A stretch of 64,000 nt of DNA from an uncultured Pseudomonadota bacterium (lineage in GTDB: Bacteria; Myxococcota_A; UBA796; SXON01): NCBI GenBank assembly GCA_903844155.1, contig CAIMSU010000343.1:1-64000 (forward strand), given 5' to 3'. The notes below the pieces were generated by a model, which worked only from the letters and a program-made list of their open reading frames with translations, ran no database searches and was not told where the DNA came from. This document shows, in pieces, positions 17,806-26,648 of the stretch. Made by a program: the position numbers and the translations under genes. The number at the start of each line of letters is the position of its first letter. The first letter of the stretch is position 1.

Positions 17806-19029
17806 ATGCACGTCATCTTCATGGCCCCCAATTTCCCGGCCAACCAGCGGCAGTTTGTCCGCGCCTTGCATGCCGTAGGGGCCAAGGTGACCGGGATTGG
17901 CGACTCGCCCGTCGAGTACCTCGACAGTGAGTTGAAGAGCTGGCTCTCGGGCTACGAGCACATCCCGTCGCTCGCGGACGAGGGGGCGCTGCTCAACGCC
18001 GTCCACCGCATCCAACGGCGCGGCTGGGTCGACCGGCTGGAATGCACGGTTGAAGCCATCATGTTGACGACGGCGCGCGTGCGTGAGCAGGCCCACATCC
18101 CGGGCCTCTCCGTCGACCAGGTGCTCGTCTGCCGCGACAAGTACGTGATGAAGCAGTACCTGCGCGAGCGCGGGATCCCATGCGCGAAGACGGAGGCGAT
18201 CAACACCATCGAGGAAGGCAAGACCTACGCCAATTCCATCGGCTATCCGGTCATCGTCAAGCCGCGGGACGGGGCCGGGGCGCACGGCACCTCGCGGTGC
18301 GACAACGACGATCAGCTCGTCCGCGCCTTGCAGGAGATGGGGATCGGGCATCCACGGGTGTTCGTGAGCATCGAGGAATTCGTGAGTGGACACGAAGGGT
18401 TCTACGACACGCTCACCTGCAACGGGGAGGTGGTCTTCGAGTCGATCAGCCACTACTACCCGAACGTGCTGGAGGCGATGCGCGACCGGTCGCTGGCGCC
18501 CTACATCATCGTGACCAACCGCATCGACAGCGACGGGTACGCAGAGCTCAAGAGCTTTGGCCGGCGCGTCGTGAAGGAGCTCGGCCTGCAGACCTCGCCG
18601 ACGCACATGGAGTGGTTCTTTGGTCCGAAGGGGCTGTACTTCTCGGAGATCGGCGCGCGGCCGCCGGGCGTGCGATTCTGGGATCTGTACTGCTGGGCCA
18701 ACGACATGGACCTCTACAAGGACTGGGCGCAGGCGCTCGTGTACGGGCACGCGCAACCCCAACCCAGTCGGCGCTATTCGGCAGGTTTGATCTCGATCCG
18801 TGCGAACCGGGAGGGCCGGGTCACCGGGTACTCCGGGCTCGAGAAGGTCCAGGAAGCCTGTGGGCGCTGGCTGGGCGAGGTCCACCTGCCCGCGATCGGC
18901 GCGCGCGTGCCGGACGTCGGGGCTGGGTACATGGGCCACGGCTGGCTCCACGTCCGGCACCCGGACTACGACGAGTGCCGGAAGATCCTGGACTACATCG
19001 GGCAGACGCTGAAGATCTGGGCGGACTGA
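17806..19029 (+). CDS. ATP-grasp family ligase, second of a tandem pair
   Basis: 407 residues, paralogous to the preceding gene. It starts MHVIFMAPNFPANQRQFVRA (nucleotide-binding-like N-domain). The core contains VCRDKYVMKQYLRERGIPCA, ANSIGYPVIVKPRDGAGAHG, VFVSIEEFVSGHEGFYDTLT and YFSEIGARPPGVRFWDLY. The second half (SAGLISIRANREGRVTGYSG) resembles the lid and C-terminal segments of carbamoyl-phosphate or biotin-carboxylase-type grasp enzymes. No signal peptide. A strong terminator follows directly, closing the two-gene operon. Substrate cannot be assigned; peptide, amino-acid or cofactor ligation is equally possible. Confidence 0.85.
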   Translation: MHVIFMAPNFPANQRQFVRALHAVGAKVTGIGDSPVEYLDSELKSWLSGYEHIPSLADEGALLNAVHRIQRRGWVDRLECTVEAIMLTTARVREQAHIPGLSVDQVLVCRDKYVMKQYLRERGIPCAKTEAINTIEEGKTYANSIGYPVIVKPRDGAGAHGTSRCDNDDQLVRALQEMGIGHPRVFVSIEEFVSGHEGFYDTLTCNGEVVFESISHYYPNVLEAMRDRSLAPYIIVTNRIDSDGYAELKSFGRRVVKELGLQTSPTHMEWFFGPKGLYFSEIGARPPGVRFWDLYCWANDMDLYKDWAQALVYGHAQPQPSRRYSAGLISIRANREGRVTGYSGLEKVQEACGRWLGEVHLPAIGARVPDVGAGYMGHGWLHVRHPDYDECRKILDYIGQTLKIWAD

Positions 19030-19031
19030 AC

Positions 19032-19061
19032 GGGCGATCCTTCCGGTCGCCCAATTTATTT
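19032..19061 (+). terminator. Intrinsic terminator after the ATP-grasp pair
   Basis: GGGCGA (19032-19037) pairs with TCGCCC (19047-19052) around a nine-base loop. The A/T-rich AATTTATTT follows at once, which stands out in this GC-rich sequence. The hairpin starts two bases after the stop codon of the second ATP-grasp gene. Confidence 0.75.
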
Positions 19062-19079
19062 ACGGGAGGGGCTTGACGG

Positions 19080-19112
19080 TGACGGACGTCCGTCAGTGAC
19101 GGACGTCTGACA
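19080..19112. promoter_or_regulatory. Two adjacent 16-bp palindromes, probable repressor operator
   Basis: TGACGGACGTCCGTCA (19080-19095) is a perfect palindrome. One base later TGACGGACGTCTGACA (19097-19112) repeats it with minor changes, giving a centre spacing of 17 bp. A TTGACG -35-like element (19073-19078) abuts the first site. The layout suits a dimeric helix-turn-helix repressor such as a TetR-family protein binding two turns apart and controlling the RadC-like gene that starts at 19193. No regulator gene is adjacent. Confidence 0.55.
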
Positions 19113-19192
19113 GCCCAGCTCCGACCCCATCCGCGATATTCGGCGTTGGCGTGTGCCGAAGCGACGGCACGGGGCTTGCTGCTGGGCGCCGC

Positions 19193-19891
19193 ATGCTCCA
19201 CGAACGCTACCTCCGCGACGGTCCGGCCTGCCTCGGCGACAGTGACCTGCTGGCCCTCGCCCTCGGCGGCGGCCGATTTGAGGCGGCGCGTGTCGCCGCC
19301 GATGTCCTTGACGCATGGCCGGACCTTCACGATCTCGCCAGGGCCTCGCCCAACGCCCTGGTCAGATTCCCAGGTGTGGGCCCGGCTGGTGCGCTTCGGG
19401 TTCATGCGGCCCTCCACCTCGGCCTCCGCGCCCGCGAGCGTGCGCCGGGGCCGCCGTCCATTCGGAGCTGCGAGGATGCTGCTGGCTGGCTCGCACCCCC
19501 CTTGAGGGGCCTGCGCCACGAGGAGCTGCACGCGCTCTACCTCGACCGCCGACTTCGACCGCTCTGCCGCCGCCGCCTGACCGTCGGCAACGACGGCACG
19601 ACCATCGTCGACGCTCGGCAGATCCTGCGCCCGGCGATCGAGGTGGGTGCCACGGCCTTCGTCCTCGCGCACAACCACCCCTCAGGCGACCCGGAGCCCA
19701 GCCGCGACGATCTTGGTGCCACGCGAGCCGTCAGCGCCGCGGCGGACGTTGTCGGCGTCGTCCTGCTCGACCACCTGGTGGTGGGAGGTGGCCGCTGGGT
19801 CTCGATGGCGCAGCGGGGGTTGCTGGAGGTTCGCCCTTCCAGTCCGGTCACCGTCTGGTACACGCACACCGCGCCGGGCCTCCCGGCATGA
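19193..19891 (+). CDS. RadC family protein with JAMM/MPN domain
   Basis: 232 residues from the ATG at 19193 (MLHERYLRDGPACLGDSDLL); another ATG at 19151 would add 14 residues. The first half has a helix-hairpin-helix-like segment (LARASPNALVRFPGVGPAGA). The second is the JAMM metalloprotease-like domain, with ELHALYLDRR, ATAFVLAHNHPSGDPEPSRDD carrying the His-x-His...Asp zinc motif (split around residue 165), and VVGVVLLDHLVVG. RadC was once linked to DNA repair, but that role is disputed and the true function is unknown. It converges with the PKS gene, with seven bases between them, and has a tandem palindrome upstream. Confidence 0.85.
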   Translation: MLHERYLRDGPACLGDSDLLALALGGGRFEAARVAADVLDAWPDLHDLARASPNALVRFPGVGPAGALRVHAALHLGLRARERAPGPPSIRSCEDAAGWLAPPLRGLRHEELHALYLDRRLRPLCRRRLTVGNDGTTIVDARQILRPAIEVGATAFVLAHNHPSGDPEPSRDDLGATRAVSAAADVVGVVLLDHLVVGGGRWVSMAQRGLLEVRPSSPVTVWYTHTAPGLPA

Positions 19892-19898
19892 CGGCGCC

Positions 19899-22800
19899 TC
19901 AGATCGCGTTTTCGGTGCGGATCCTCATCAATTCACGCGCGACGGTCTCGGCGGTGTGGCTGAGCTGGGCCTCGCTGTGAAGGCTCGAGAGGAAGAAGCG
20001 GAGCCGCGAGGCGTTGTCCGCCACCGCCGGGTAGAGGATGGGTTGGACGTTGATCCCGGCTTTCTTCAAGGCGTCCGAGAGCAGCAGCGCGTGGAACGAG
20101 TTCCCGACGATGACGGGGATGACCGCGCTCTCGCCCGCTGCCGGACCGTTGTCCAGGCCTTGCTTCTGGCACTCGGCGTAGAAGTACGCGGCGTTGTCCT
20201 GCAGCTTCTTCACGGTCTCCGGCTCGCGCTCCATCAGCTCCAACGCCGCGATCGCCGCAGCGGTGTTCGCAGGCGTCAGGCCGGCCGAGAAGATGAACCC
20301 AGGTGCTGTGTACTTCAGCAGCGTGATGAGCACCTGCGTCCCGGCGATGTAGCCGCCGCACGAGGAGAGCGTCTTGGACAGCGTGCCCATCCAGATGTCG
20401 ACGTCGGGCCCGGGCACGTCAAAGTGTTCGCGCACGCCCTTTCCGGTCTTCCCGACGACGCCGAACGAGTGCGCCTCGTCCACCATCAGGAAGCACTGGT
20501 GTTGCTTCTTCAGGGCGATGAACGCGGGCAGATCGCAGATGTCCCCGTCCATCGAGTACACGCCTTCGACGATGATGCAGACCTTCTCGTAGTGCGCCCG
20601 AAGCTGCGTCAGGATGCGCCCGAGCGCGGCGCTGTCGCCGTGCGGGAATGGTCGACGGGTGGCCCCGGAGAGCCGCATGCCCTGGAAGACGGAGTCGTGG
20701 ATCAGCTCGTCGTGGAGGAGCAGGTCCTTCGGCCCGAAAAGGTGGCCGATGGTGGTGACGTTGGTGGCGTGCCCCGCTGTGAAGACGAGGGCGGCTTCGA
20801 CCTCCAACGCGCGGGCGATGTGGCCCTCAAGCTCCGCGTGGATGGGCCGTTCGCCGCTTGCGACGCGGGATGCGCTGACGCTCGTGCCGTACTTGTGCAC
20901 CGCGTTGATGACTCGTCTTTCGACGTAGGGGTGACCCGAAAAGCCGAGGTAGTTGTACCCGGAGAAGTGGATCAGCTCGCGACCGCCAATGGTGACGGTG
21001 TCGCGCGCGCAGCCGTCGAGGGTCTTGAAGTACGGGTTGTCGATGCCAAGCGCGAGGGCTGCGGAGAGGCGCTGATCGAGGTCGTCGTATTCGGGAAACT
21101 TCGCGAAGTTCCAGAACTTCTCGGCGATGGGGGCCGCCACAGGCTCGGCACCGGCCTCGGAGGCGACCTGCCGAAGCTCGGCTTCGACGCCCTCGCCGTA
21201 CGCCACGACGGCGCCAGTATCGTCGACGAGCCAGACGTCGCCCGAGAAGCGATCCGCCTCGGAATCCCGGAAGATCCCGATGACCGAGAGGGTGCCGTCG
21301 GCCGAGACGACCTCCGCTCGCGGCTTTTCGGTCCAGCGCGCCACGCGTACAGGGAACCCGGCCCGGCCCTTCTTCTGGATCGCCCAGACCGCCGCGAGCT
21401 GGAAGGCGGAGTCGACCGCGAGCGGCGAGAGGTGCCAGGCGTCCACCTTCAGGCCCCATGCCTCGGGCGACCCGATCCGGACCCGCCCGCGGACGCCGTT
21501 TTCAGCGATCGCGTCGATTGCGACGATGCCCTGGAGCAGTGGGCCGTGAAAGGTATGATCCTTGTAGAACGTGGGGATGTCGAACCCCGAGGGGGCGTCC
21601 GGACCCAGCGCGGCGGGCGGGGACGGCGGGTTCCCGGCGGTGGTGAGGCGGGCCTGCCACGCGAGGCGATCGCCGGTGTGCGCGGTGAACGTCTCGCCCT
21701 CGACCCGAAGGCGGAGGGTGACGGGCTTCTCGACGGTGACGCCGTCGTAGAGGGTGAGGTCGGCCAGCGCGACGTCGTTGCCGAGCAGCGCGCGCCCGAG
21801 CGCGAGGGCTCGATCGGCGATCGCGGCCATTGGCACGGTGGGCCGGCCGTAGAGCGCATGGTCGCGAAGCCAGGGCATCTCCGGCGACAGGGCCTCCGAC
21901 ACCTCGATCACGCGCCGGACAGCGGGCAGATCGAGGCCGAGGACGACGTCGCCGTTCGCGTTCAGGTTGGCCAGGAACGCCTCAGCGCCGCGGTCCCGGT
22001 CGACGAACCAGACGCCCTGCTCGCGCATCTCGCGCTTCATCGCGGCGGGGATGGTCTCGACCATGTCGCTGCCGTCCCAGGGGCCCCAGATCTGGACGCC
22101 GCCCGGCACGCCAGATTCGCGGATGATGCCCGACATCGCGGCGTTGGCAGCGGCGTACTCAGTCTGGTAGGCATTGCCGAAGTAGCCGGCGTAGCTGCCG
22201 ATCGCGGTGACGCGGAGCTTCGGGAGGTTCGCGGCCTCACGCTCGGCGCTCAGCGCACGAACCAGGTTTCGCAGCGCGTCCACCTTGATCCCCCAGGCCC
22301 GCTCCCGGACGGCGGGTGGGACCGTGCCGACGGGTCCGTCAGCGAGGGACCCGGCCGCATGAACGAGGCGTGTCACCCCGAGGTTCTTGACGGCGTCCAG
22401 CGTGGTGTCCGTCAGGAGGTCGACGCACAGGTAGCGCGCGCGTGCACCGAGCTCCGCCGGCGCGTCCCCGGGGTCTTTACGCGATCCGAGGAGGATGACC
22501 TCGTCAGCCCCTGCTGCAATCAGCGCGCGCGCGAGCACCCGACCAAGCCAACCAGTTCCACCGGTCAGCAGGACTCGTTCGCCCTTGAGGTCGACCGGCC
22601 CGTGAACCGCTGCGGGTTGCAGAGCTGCCACGTGCCGGAACCCGTCCCCGCCACCCAACACGAACGGATCTCGCTCGGCGGCAGCTGCCTCCCGGTTCGC
22701 GTCTTCCATCGTCCCGCAAACGACCTGCAACTTGTGCTGCGGCCACTCGCGAGCGAGCGCGCGAACGAAGCCGATGACGGCGTCTGTCTCGGTGGTCTCG

Positions 22801-25800
22801 ATTGGGTCCGGCGGCGCAACGCGGACCACCACATCCCCTGGTTTGAGCCCCCGCAGCGTCGCCAACGTCGGCTGGTCCAACACTTTCGCCGGCTTCACCG
22901 CGAGCAAACCCGACAACGGCGCCAGTGTGGACCCCGTCGTCCACGCCCCCATCGCCCGCGACGGATCCGTCAGCGGCACGTCCTTCTCGGCAGTGGACTT
23001 CTCGACGTGCGTGACGAGGTCCAGCACGGTGGGGTTCTTCGCGAACAACGAGCGGGGAATGCCCGCAAAGCCCGGGAAGTCCTCGGCGAGCTTCTGGGCC
23101 AGCTCGTTCACCATCAGCGAGTCGAAGCCCAGATCGTCCAGCAGGCGCTGCTCGGACTTCAGGGCGTCCGCCGGGAACGCGGAGACCTTGGCCACCACGC
23201 GCAGGACCCGCGCGCGGACGTCATCCTCGGCGCTGTTCGATGCGGCGGCGGTGGGGTTGGCGTTCGTTGGGCCGGTCGGCAGGCCTGGCGCCGTCGTCGC
23301 GCTTCCCGCGAGTTGAACCGCTGCGCCAGCGCCCTGACCGGCGGCCGTCACGCCCCAGTATTCCTGAGTCAGCAACGGCACCGGCGGCAGGCTGGCAAGG
23401 CCCTCGCCGAACGTGCTCAGGTCGACGGCGTGGCCATGCGCAGCGCACAGCGCCAGGACGCGCATCAGGCCGAGGCCGTTGTCGCCGCCGTCGCCGGGAA
23501 CGAGCGTCTGGCGCGCGGTGGCGAACGGGACGATGCTCTCGGCCGCGTTCTTCGTCGTCCCCTCCGCGGCGACCGAGACGATCGCCTCCCCATTCTCGAG
23601 CACGCCCCGAGCGAATGCGGTGAGCGTCGCGCCGCCGCAGAGCTGGATGTAGAGCCGCGCGCCAGCGTCCTTGCAGTGCCCGAGCCCCCGCACGTAGTCG
23701 ACGGGGCTCACGGCATGGCGACGGAAGATCGCGCGAACATCTTCGGGGGTGGCCGCGGGCTTCTCGGCGATGCAGCTCGCCATCTGGATGGCCGGTTTGG
23801 AGAACGAGACGTCGGCGAGCCCCGCATCGACGTCGCCCTGCACGCTCTCGAGCATCGGCGAGTGGAAGGCGTGCGAGACGGGGATGCGCCGAGCCTTGAG
23901 GCGCGCTTCGGTGAGGCGTTGGATTGCCTGTTCGACGGCCACCGTGCCCCCGGAGATCACGTTCTGGCGCGGGTGATTGCGGTTGGCGATCACCACGCCG
24001 GCCTGCAGGTGCGGCTCGATCTCCTCCGGCGCGGCCATCACCGCGGCCATCGCACCGTGGTCCCCTGCCAGCGCGGTCATCGCGGCCCCGCGCCGGGCGA
24101 CGAAGCGGATCGTGTCGACGGCACCGGCCCCGCCGGACAGCGCGGCAGCCGTGAATTCCCCCAGGGAGTGGCCGAGGACGACCGCCGGCTCGATGCCAAA
24201 GCCGCCGAGCACCCGGGCCACTGCAACGCCGATCGCGAACATCGCCGGCTGGGCGATCGCGGTGTCCGTCAACGCTTCTTCCGTCGCGTCGGGGCCGTAG
24301 AGGTAGTCCAGCAGCGGGCGGGGGGTGATGTCCCGCACGGCCTCTTGCATCTCCGACAGTGCTGCGGCGAACGTCGGGAACTCGAGCCAATCGCGCAGGA
24401 GTCCGACCTTCTGCATGCCCTGGCCGGGGCACAGGAAAGCGATGGGGCTCGCGCCACCGGCCCCTGCCACGGGGCCGATCACCGTGTCGCGGTCGATGGT
24501 TCCGCGGGTCTCAGGCGACCTGGCCAGGGCTGCGGCTGCGTTCTGGAATCGCCCGACCAGCTCCTCCACCGTCGAAGCGACCACGGCGCAGGTCACGCCC
24601 CGCCGGCGTCGCGCGAGGTTGAGCGTGTGGACGACCGCCGAGAACGGCGGACGATGCGGCTCGCCCAGGCTGCTCACCAGCTCGGAGAGGTAGCGGCCGA
24701 GCAGCTCGCCGGTCTCCGCGCTGAGGACCACGAGCTGCGGCATCGAGGCTGGGAAGGGCCTTGGGGCGGTCCCCGGGGCGTAGCCGAACAGGCGTGTCGC
24801 GCGGCCGGTCGGGCCCTCGCGAAGGACGATGTGCCCGTTGGTGCCGCCGAAACCGAAGCTGGAGACCGTGGCGTGCCGCGGCGTGCGGGAGTGCCAGGCG
24901 CGCTGGGCGGTGTCGAGCGCGAACATGCCATCGTCAAGCGCATGGTCGGGGTGCGGAGTTGTCCAGTTTGCGAGCGGTGGAATTTCGCGGTGGTGGATCG
25001 CGAGGGTCGCCTTGATCAAGCCCGCGATCCCGGCCGCGCTCATCGTGTGACCGATGTTCGCCTTGGCCGAGCCGAGGGCGACGGGCCCGACCCCCGAACC
25101 CTGGCGCGGCGCCAGCATCGCCCGCAGCGCCGTCAGCTCCGTCCGATCGCCGACGGACGTGCCGGTGCCGTGGGCCTCGACGTACCCGATGGCGTCCGCG
25201 GTGATGCCAGCATCCCGCCAGGCCTCGGTCATGACCTCCACCTGCCCGTCGGCGCGGGGGCTCATCGGGCCGTCGCCCCTGCCGTCGTTGTTGCAGCTCG
25301 AACCGGCGATCACCGCGTAGATGCGGTCGTTGTCCCGAACGGCATCGTCAAGGCGCTTCAGCATCACCATGCCGACGCCCTCGCCCTGCACAAAACCGTC
25401 GGAAGCGGCGTCGAACGGCCGGCAAACGCCCGATGCGCTGATCGCGCCGATGCGCGAGAATGCGATGAGGTTTTCCGGCGAGAGGTTCAGGTAGACGCCG
25501 CCGGCGACCGCGGAGTCGATCTGGCCGTCACGGAGCCACGTGCAGGCGTCGTGGAGCGCGCACATCGCGGAGGCGCAGGCGGCGTCGAGTGTGTAGGCGG
25601 GGCCGCCGAAGTCGAGCTCCTGGGCAACGCAAGCCGCGACCATGTTCGCGAGCAGTCCGGCCGCCGAGAAGGCGCGGGTGGGGACGACGCGGTTGACCGT
25701 CGCGGCGATCGCAGCGAGCGTCGCGGGGTCCTGCGATCCGCTGCCCAACGTGCCCGCCGCCATCAATCCCGCGACGGCGCGCGAGACCAGGAGCGTCCGG

Positions 25801-26237
25801 TACTCCGTTCCCGTCACCCCAACGAACGTGCCGACCCGTCGCCGATCGAGCGTTCGCAGCGGCGTGGTGCTGCCACCACCGTAGGTCCCCTTCGCGTCGA
25901 GCGCTGGCCCATACCCGGCGTCAACAACCGCGTTCCACGCCGCCTCCAGCGTGATTCGCTGCTGGGGGTCCATGACCTCCAACCGGCGCGGTGGGATCCC
26001 GAATTCCAGCGCGGCGAAGCTGCGCACATTGTCGATGAACGCGCCGTTGGGGGCGTAGTACCGGTCCGGGTTGCGGTGGCTGTCCGAATAGAACGCCGCG
26101 TGGTCCCACCGGTCCGCCGGCGGCTGACGGAAGGCGTGTCGCCCGTCCCGGATCAGCTGCCAGTAGCGGGCGAGGTTCGACGCGTCGGGAAATCGGCACG
26201 CCATGCCGATGATCGCGATGGGGCGATGGGAATTCAT
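19899..26237 (-). CDS. Iterative-type PKS (KS-AT-ACP-KR-DH) fused to an alpha-oxoamine synthase
   Basis: About 2112 residues; positions below count from the alternative GTG at 26249. KS 9-480 has DAACASAM (Cys225), EAHGTGTSVGD (His360) and NIGHTMSAAG (His401). AT 600-890 has GHSLGEF (Ser695) and HAFH (793-796), which predicts malonyl-CoA. ACP 1010-1085 has DDLGFDSLMV (Ser1044). KR 1224-1400 has LTGGTGWLGR and YQTEYAAAN. DH 1455-1690 has RDHALYGRPTVP (His1464) and AVDSAFQ (Asp1613). A PLP-dependent oxoamine synthase 1720-2116 has DEAHSFG and GTLSKTLSSCGGY (Lys1959). The order matches PUFA-type and enediyne-type iterative synthases, but the end would release the chain by decarboxylative condensation with an amino acid. 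It lies 24 bases after the ACP gene in an operon with the acyl-AMP ligase. The amino acid used and the chain length are unknown. Confidence 0.93.
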   Translation of the reverse strand: MNSHRPIAIIGMACRFPDASNLARYWQLIRDGRHAFRQPPADRWDHAAFYSDSHRNPDRYYAPNGAFIDNVRSFAALEFGIPPRRLEVMDPQQRITLEAAWNAVVDAGYGPALDAKGTYGGGSTTPLRTLDRRRVGTFVGVTGTEYRTLLVSRAVAGLMAAGTLGSGSQDPATLAAIAATVNRVVPTRAFSAAGLLANMVAACVAQELDFGGPAYTLDAACASAMCALHDACTWLRDGQIDSAVAGGVYLNLSPENLIAFSRIGAISASGVCRPFDAASDGFVQGEGVGMVMLKRLDDAVRDNDRIYAVIAGSSCNNDGRGDGPMSPRADGQVEVMTEAWRDAGITADAIGYVEAHGTGTSVGDRTELTALRAMLAPRQGSGVGPVALGSAKANIGHTMSAAGIAGLIKATLAIHHREIPPLANWTTPHPDHALDDGMFALDTAQRAWHSRTPRHATVSSFGFGGTNGHIVLREGPTGRATRLFGYAPGTAPRPFPASMPQLVVLSAETGELLGRYLSELVSSLGEPHRPPFSAVVHTLNLARRRRGVTCAVVASTVEELVGRFQNAAAALARSPETRGTIDRDTVIGPVAGAGGASPIAFLCPGQGMQKVGLLRDWLEFPTFAAALSEMQEAVRDITPRPLLDYLYGPDATEEALTDTAIAQPAMFAIGVAVARVLGGFGIEPAVVLGHSLGEFTAAALSGGAGAVDTIRFVARRGAAMTALAGDHGAMAAVMAAPEEIEPHLQAGVVIANRNHPRQNVISGGTVAVEQAIQRLTEARLKARRIPVSHAFHSPMLESVQGDVDAGLADVSFSKPAIQMASCIAEKPAATPEDVRAIFRRHAVSPVDYVRGLGHCKDAGARLYIQLCGGATLTAFARGVLENGEAIVSVAAEGTTKNAAESIVPFATARQTLVPGDGGDNGLGLMRVLALCAAHGHAVDLSTFGEGLASLPPVPLLTQEYWGVTAAGQGAGAAVQLAGSATTAPGLPTGPTNANPTAAASNSAEDDVRARVLRVVAKVSAFPADALKSEQRLLDDLGFDSLMVNELAQKLAEDFPGFAGIPRSLFAKNPTVLDLVTHVEKSTAEKDVPLTDPSRAMGAWTTGSTLAPLSGLLAVKPAKVLDQPTLATLRGLKPGDVVVRVAPPDPIETTETDAVIGFVRALAREWPQHKLQVVCGTMEDANREAAAAERDPFVLGGGDGFRHVAALQPAAVHGPVDLKGERVLLTGGTGWLGRVLARALIAAGADEVILLGSRKDPGDAPAELGARARYLCVDLLTDTTLDAVKNLGVTRLVHAAGSLADGPVGTVPPAVRERAWGIKVDALRNLVRALSAEREAANLPKLRVTAIGSYAGYFGNAYQTEYAAANAAMSGIIRESGVPGGVQIWGPWDGSDMVETIPAAMKREMREQGVWFVDRDRGAEAFLANLNANGDVVLGLDLPAVRRVIEVSEALSPEMPWLRDHALYGRPTVPMAAIADRALALGRALLGNDVALADLTLYDGVTVEKPVTLRLRVEGETFTAHTGDRLAWQARLTTAGNPPSPPAALGPDAPSGFDIPTFYKDHTFHGPLLQGIVAIDAIAENGVRGRVRIGSPEAWGLKVDAWHLSPLAVDSAFQLAAVWAIQKKGRAGFPVRVARWTEKPRAEVVSADGTLSVIGIFRDSEADRFSGDVWLVDDTGAVVAYGEGVEAELRQVASEAGAEPVAAPIAEKFWNFAKFPEYDDLDQRLSAALALGIDNPYFKTLDGCARDTVTIGGRELIHFSGYNYLGFSGHPYVERRVINAVHKYGTSVSASRVASGERPIHAELEGHIARALEVEAALVFTAGHATNVTTIGHLFGPKDLLLHDELIHDSVFQGMRLSGATRRPFPHGDSAALGRILTQLRAHYEKVCIIVEGVYSMDGDICDLPAFIALKKQHQCFLMVDEAHSFGVVGKTGKGVREHFDVPGPDVDIWMGTLSKTLSSCGGYIAGTQVLITLLKYTAPGFIFSAGLTPANTAAAIAALELMEREPETVKKLQDNAAYFYAECQKQGLDNGPAAGESAVIPVIVGNSFHALLLSDALKKAGINVQPILYPAVADNASRLRFFLSSLHSEAQLSHTAETVARELMRIRTENAI

Positions 26238-26261
26238 GCTGCTCGGCACCCGTCGGGGGGC

Positions 26262-26504
26262 CTAGCCCGCCATCGTTTTTTCGATCAACGTGATGAGGTC
26301 GCCGAAGGTGTTGATGCGCACCATCACCTCGTCGCTGAACTGCGTCTCCAGGTGCTCCTCGAGGTAGCCGACCATCTCCATCGTCGCGACGGAGTCCATA
26401 CCGATCTCGCGGATCTCCTGCGTGGGGGTGACAGATGCCAGCTTCGACGCTTTGGAGGGGTCGACTTCGAGGATGGCCTTCTTGATGAGATCGAGAGCGT
26501 TCAT
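26262..26504 (-). CDS. Stand-alone acyl carrier protein
   Basis: 80 residues (MNALDLIKKAILEVDPSKAS). The phosphopantetheine Ser lies in IREIGMDSVATMEMVGYLEE (about residue 38), followed by helix III residues DEVMVRINTFGDLITLIEK. An AAAAAGG sequence lies about seven bases before the ATG. It lies between the fatty acyl-AMP ligase and PKS genes, which suggests that it receives the activated fatty acid from the ligase and hands it to the PKS, as in other ligase-ACP-PKS systems. A second carrier domain is built into the PKS, so the free one is probably the loading carrier. Confidence 0.92.
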   Translation of the reverse strand: MNALDLIKKAILEVDPSKASKLASVTPTQEIREIGMDSVATMEMVGYLEEHLETQFSDEVMVRINTFGDLITLIEKTMAG

Positions 26505-26617
26505 GGGGTGCCTTTTTCGGTTTCTGGGCGGTTGGCGGGGGGCGTGACTATCATGAAACCTCGGGGTGCGGCTCGGGCTTCGTGCGGGTTCAGGTGGAAA
26601 CGGCACCCTGCGCTTTC

Positions 26618-26638
26618 GGGGGCGCTGGGGGCGCCCCC
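26618..26638 (-). other. GC-rich hairpin between acyl-AMP ligase and ACP genes
   Basis: GGGGGCG and CGCCCCC form a perfect 7-bp stem around a seven-base loop, ten bases past the ligase stop codon within the 144-base gap. No T-tract follows, so it may stabilise mRNA or reduce readthrough rather than terminate. The rest of the gap shows nothing else. Confidence 0.35.
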
Positions 26639-26648
26639 TGGGCCGGAT

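Noticed and set aside
13822-18960. Open frame of more than 1700 codons on the minus strand across the ATP-grasp genes
   Set aside because: Beyond 15351 it lies antisense to two well-supported genes and its product is Asp/Arg/Val-rich in the pattern of a GC-rich shadow frame. Only the lipoxygenase part is real.
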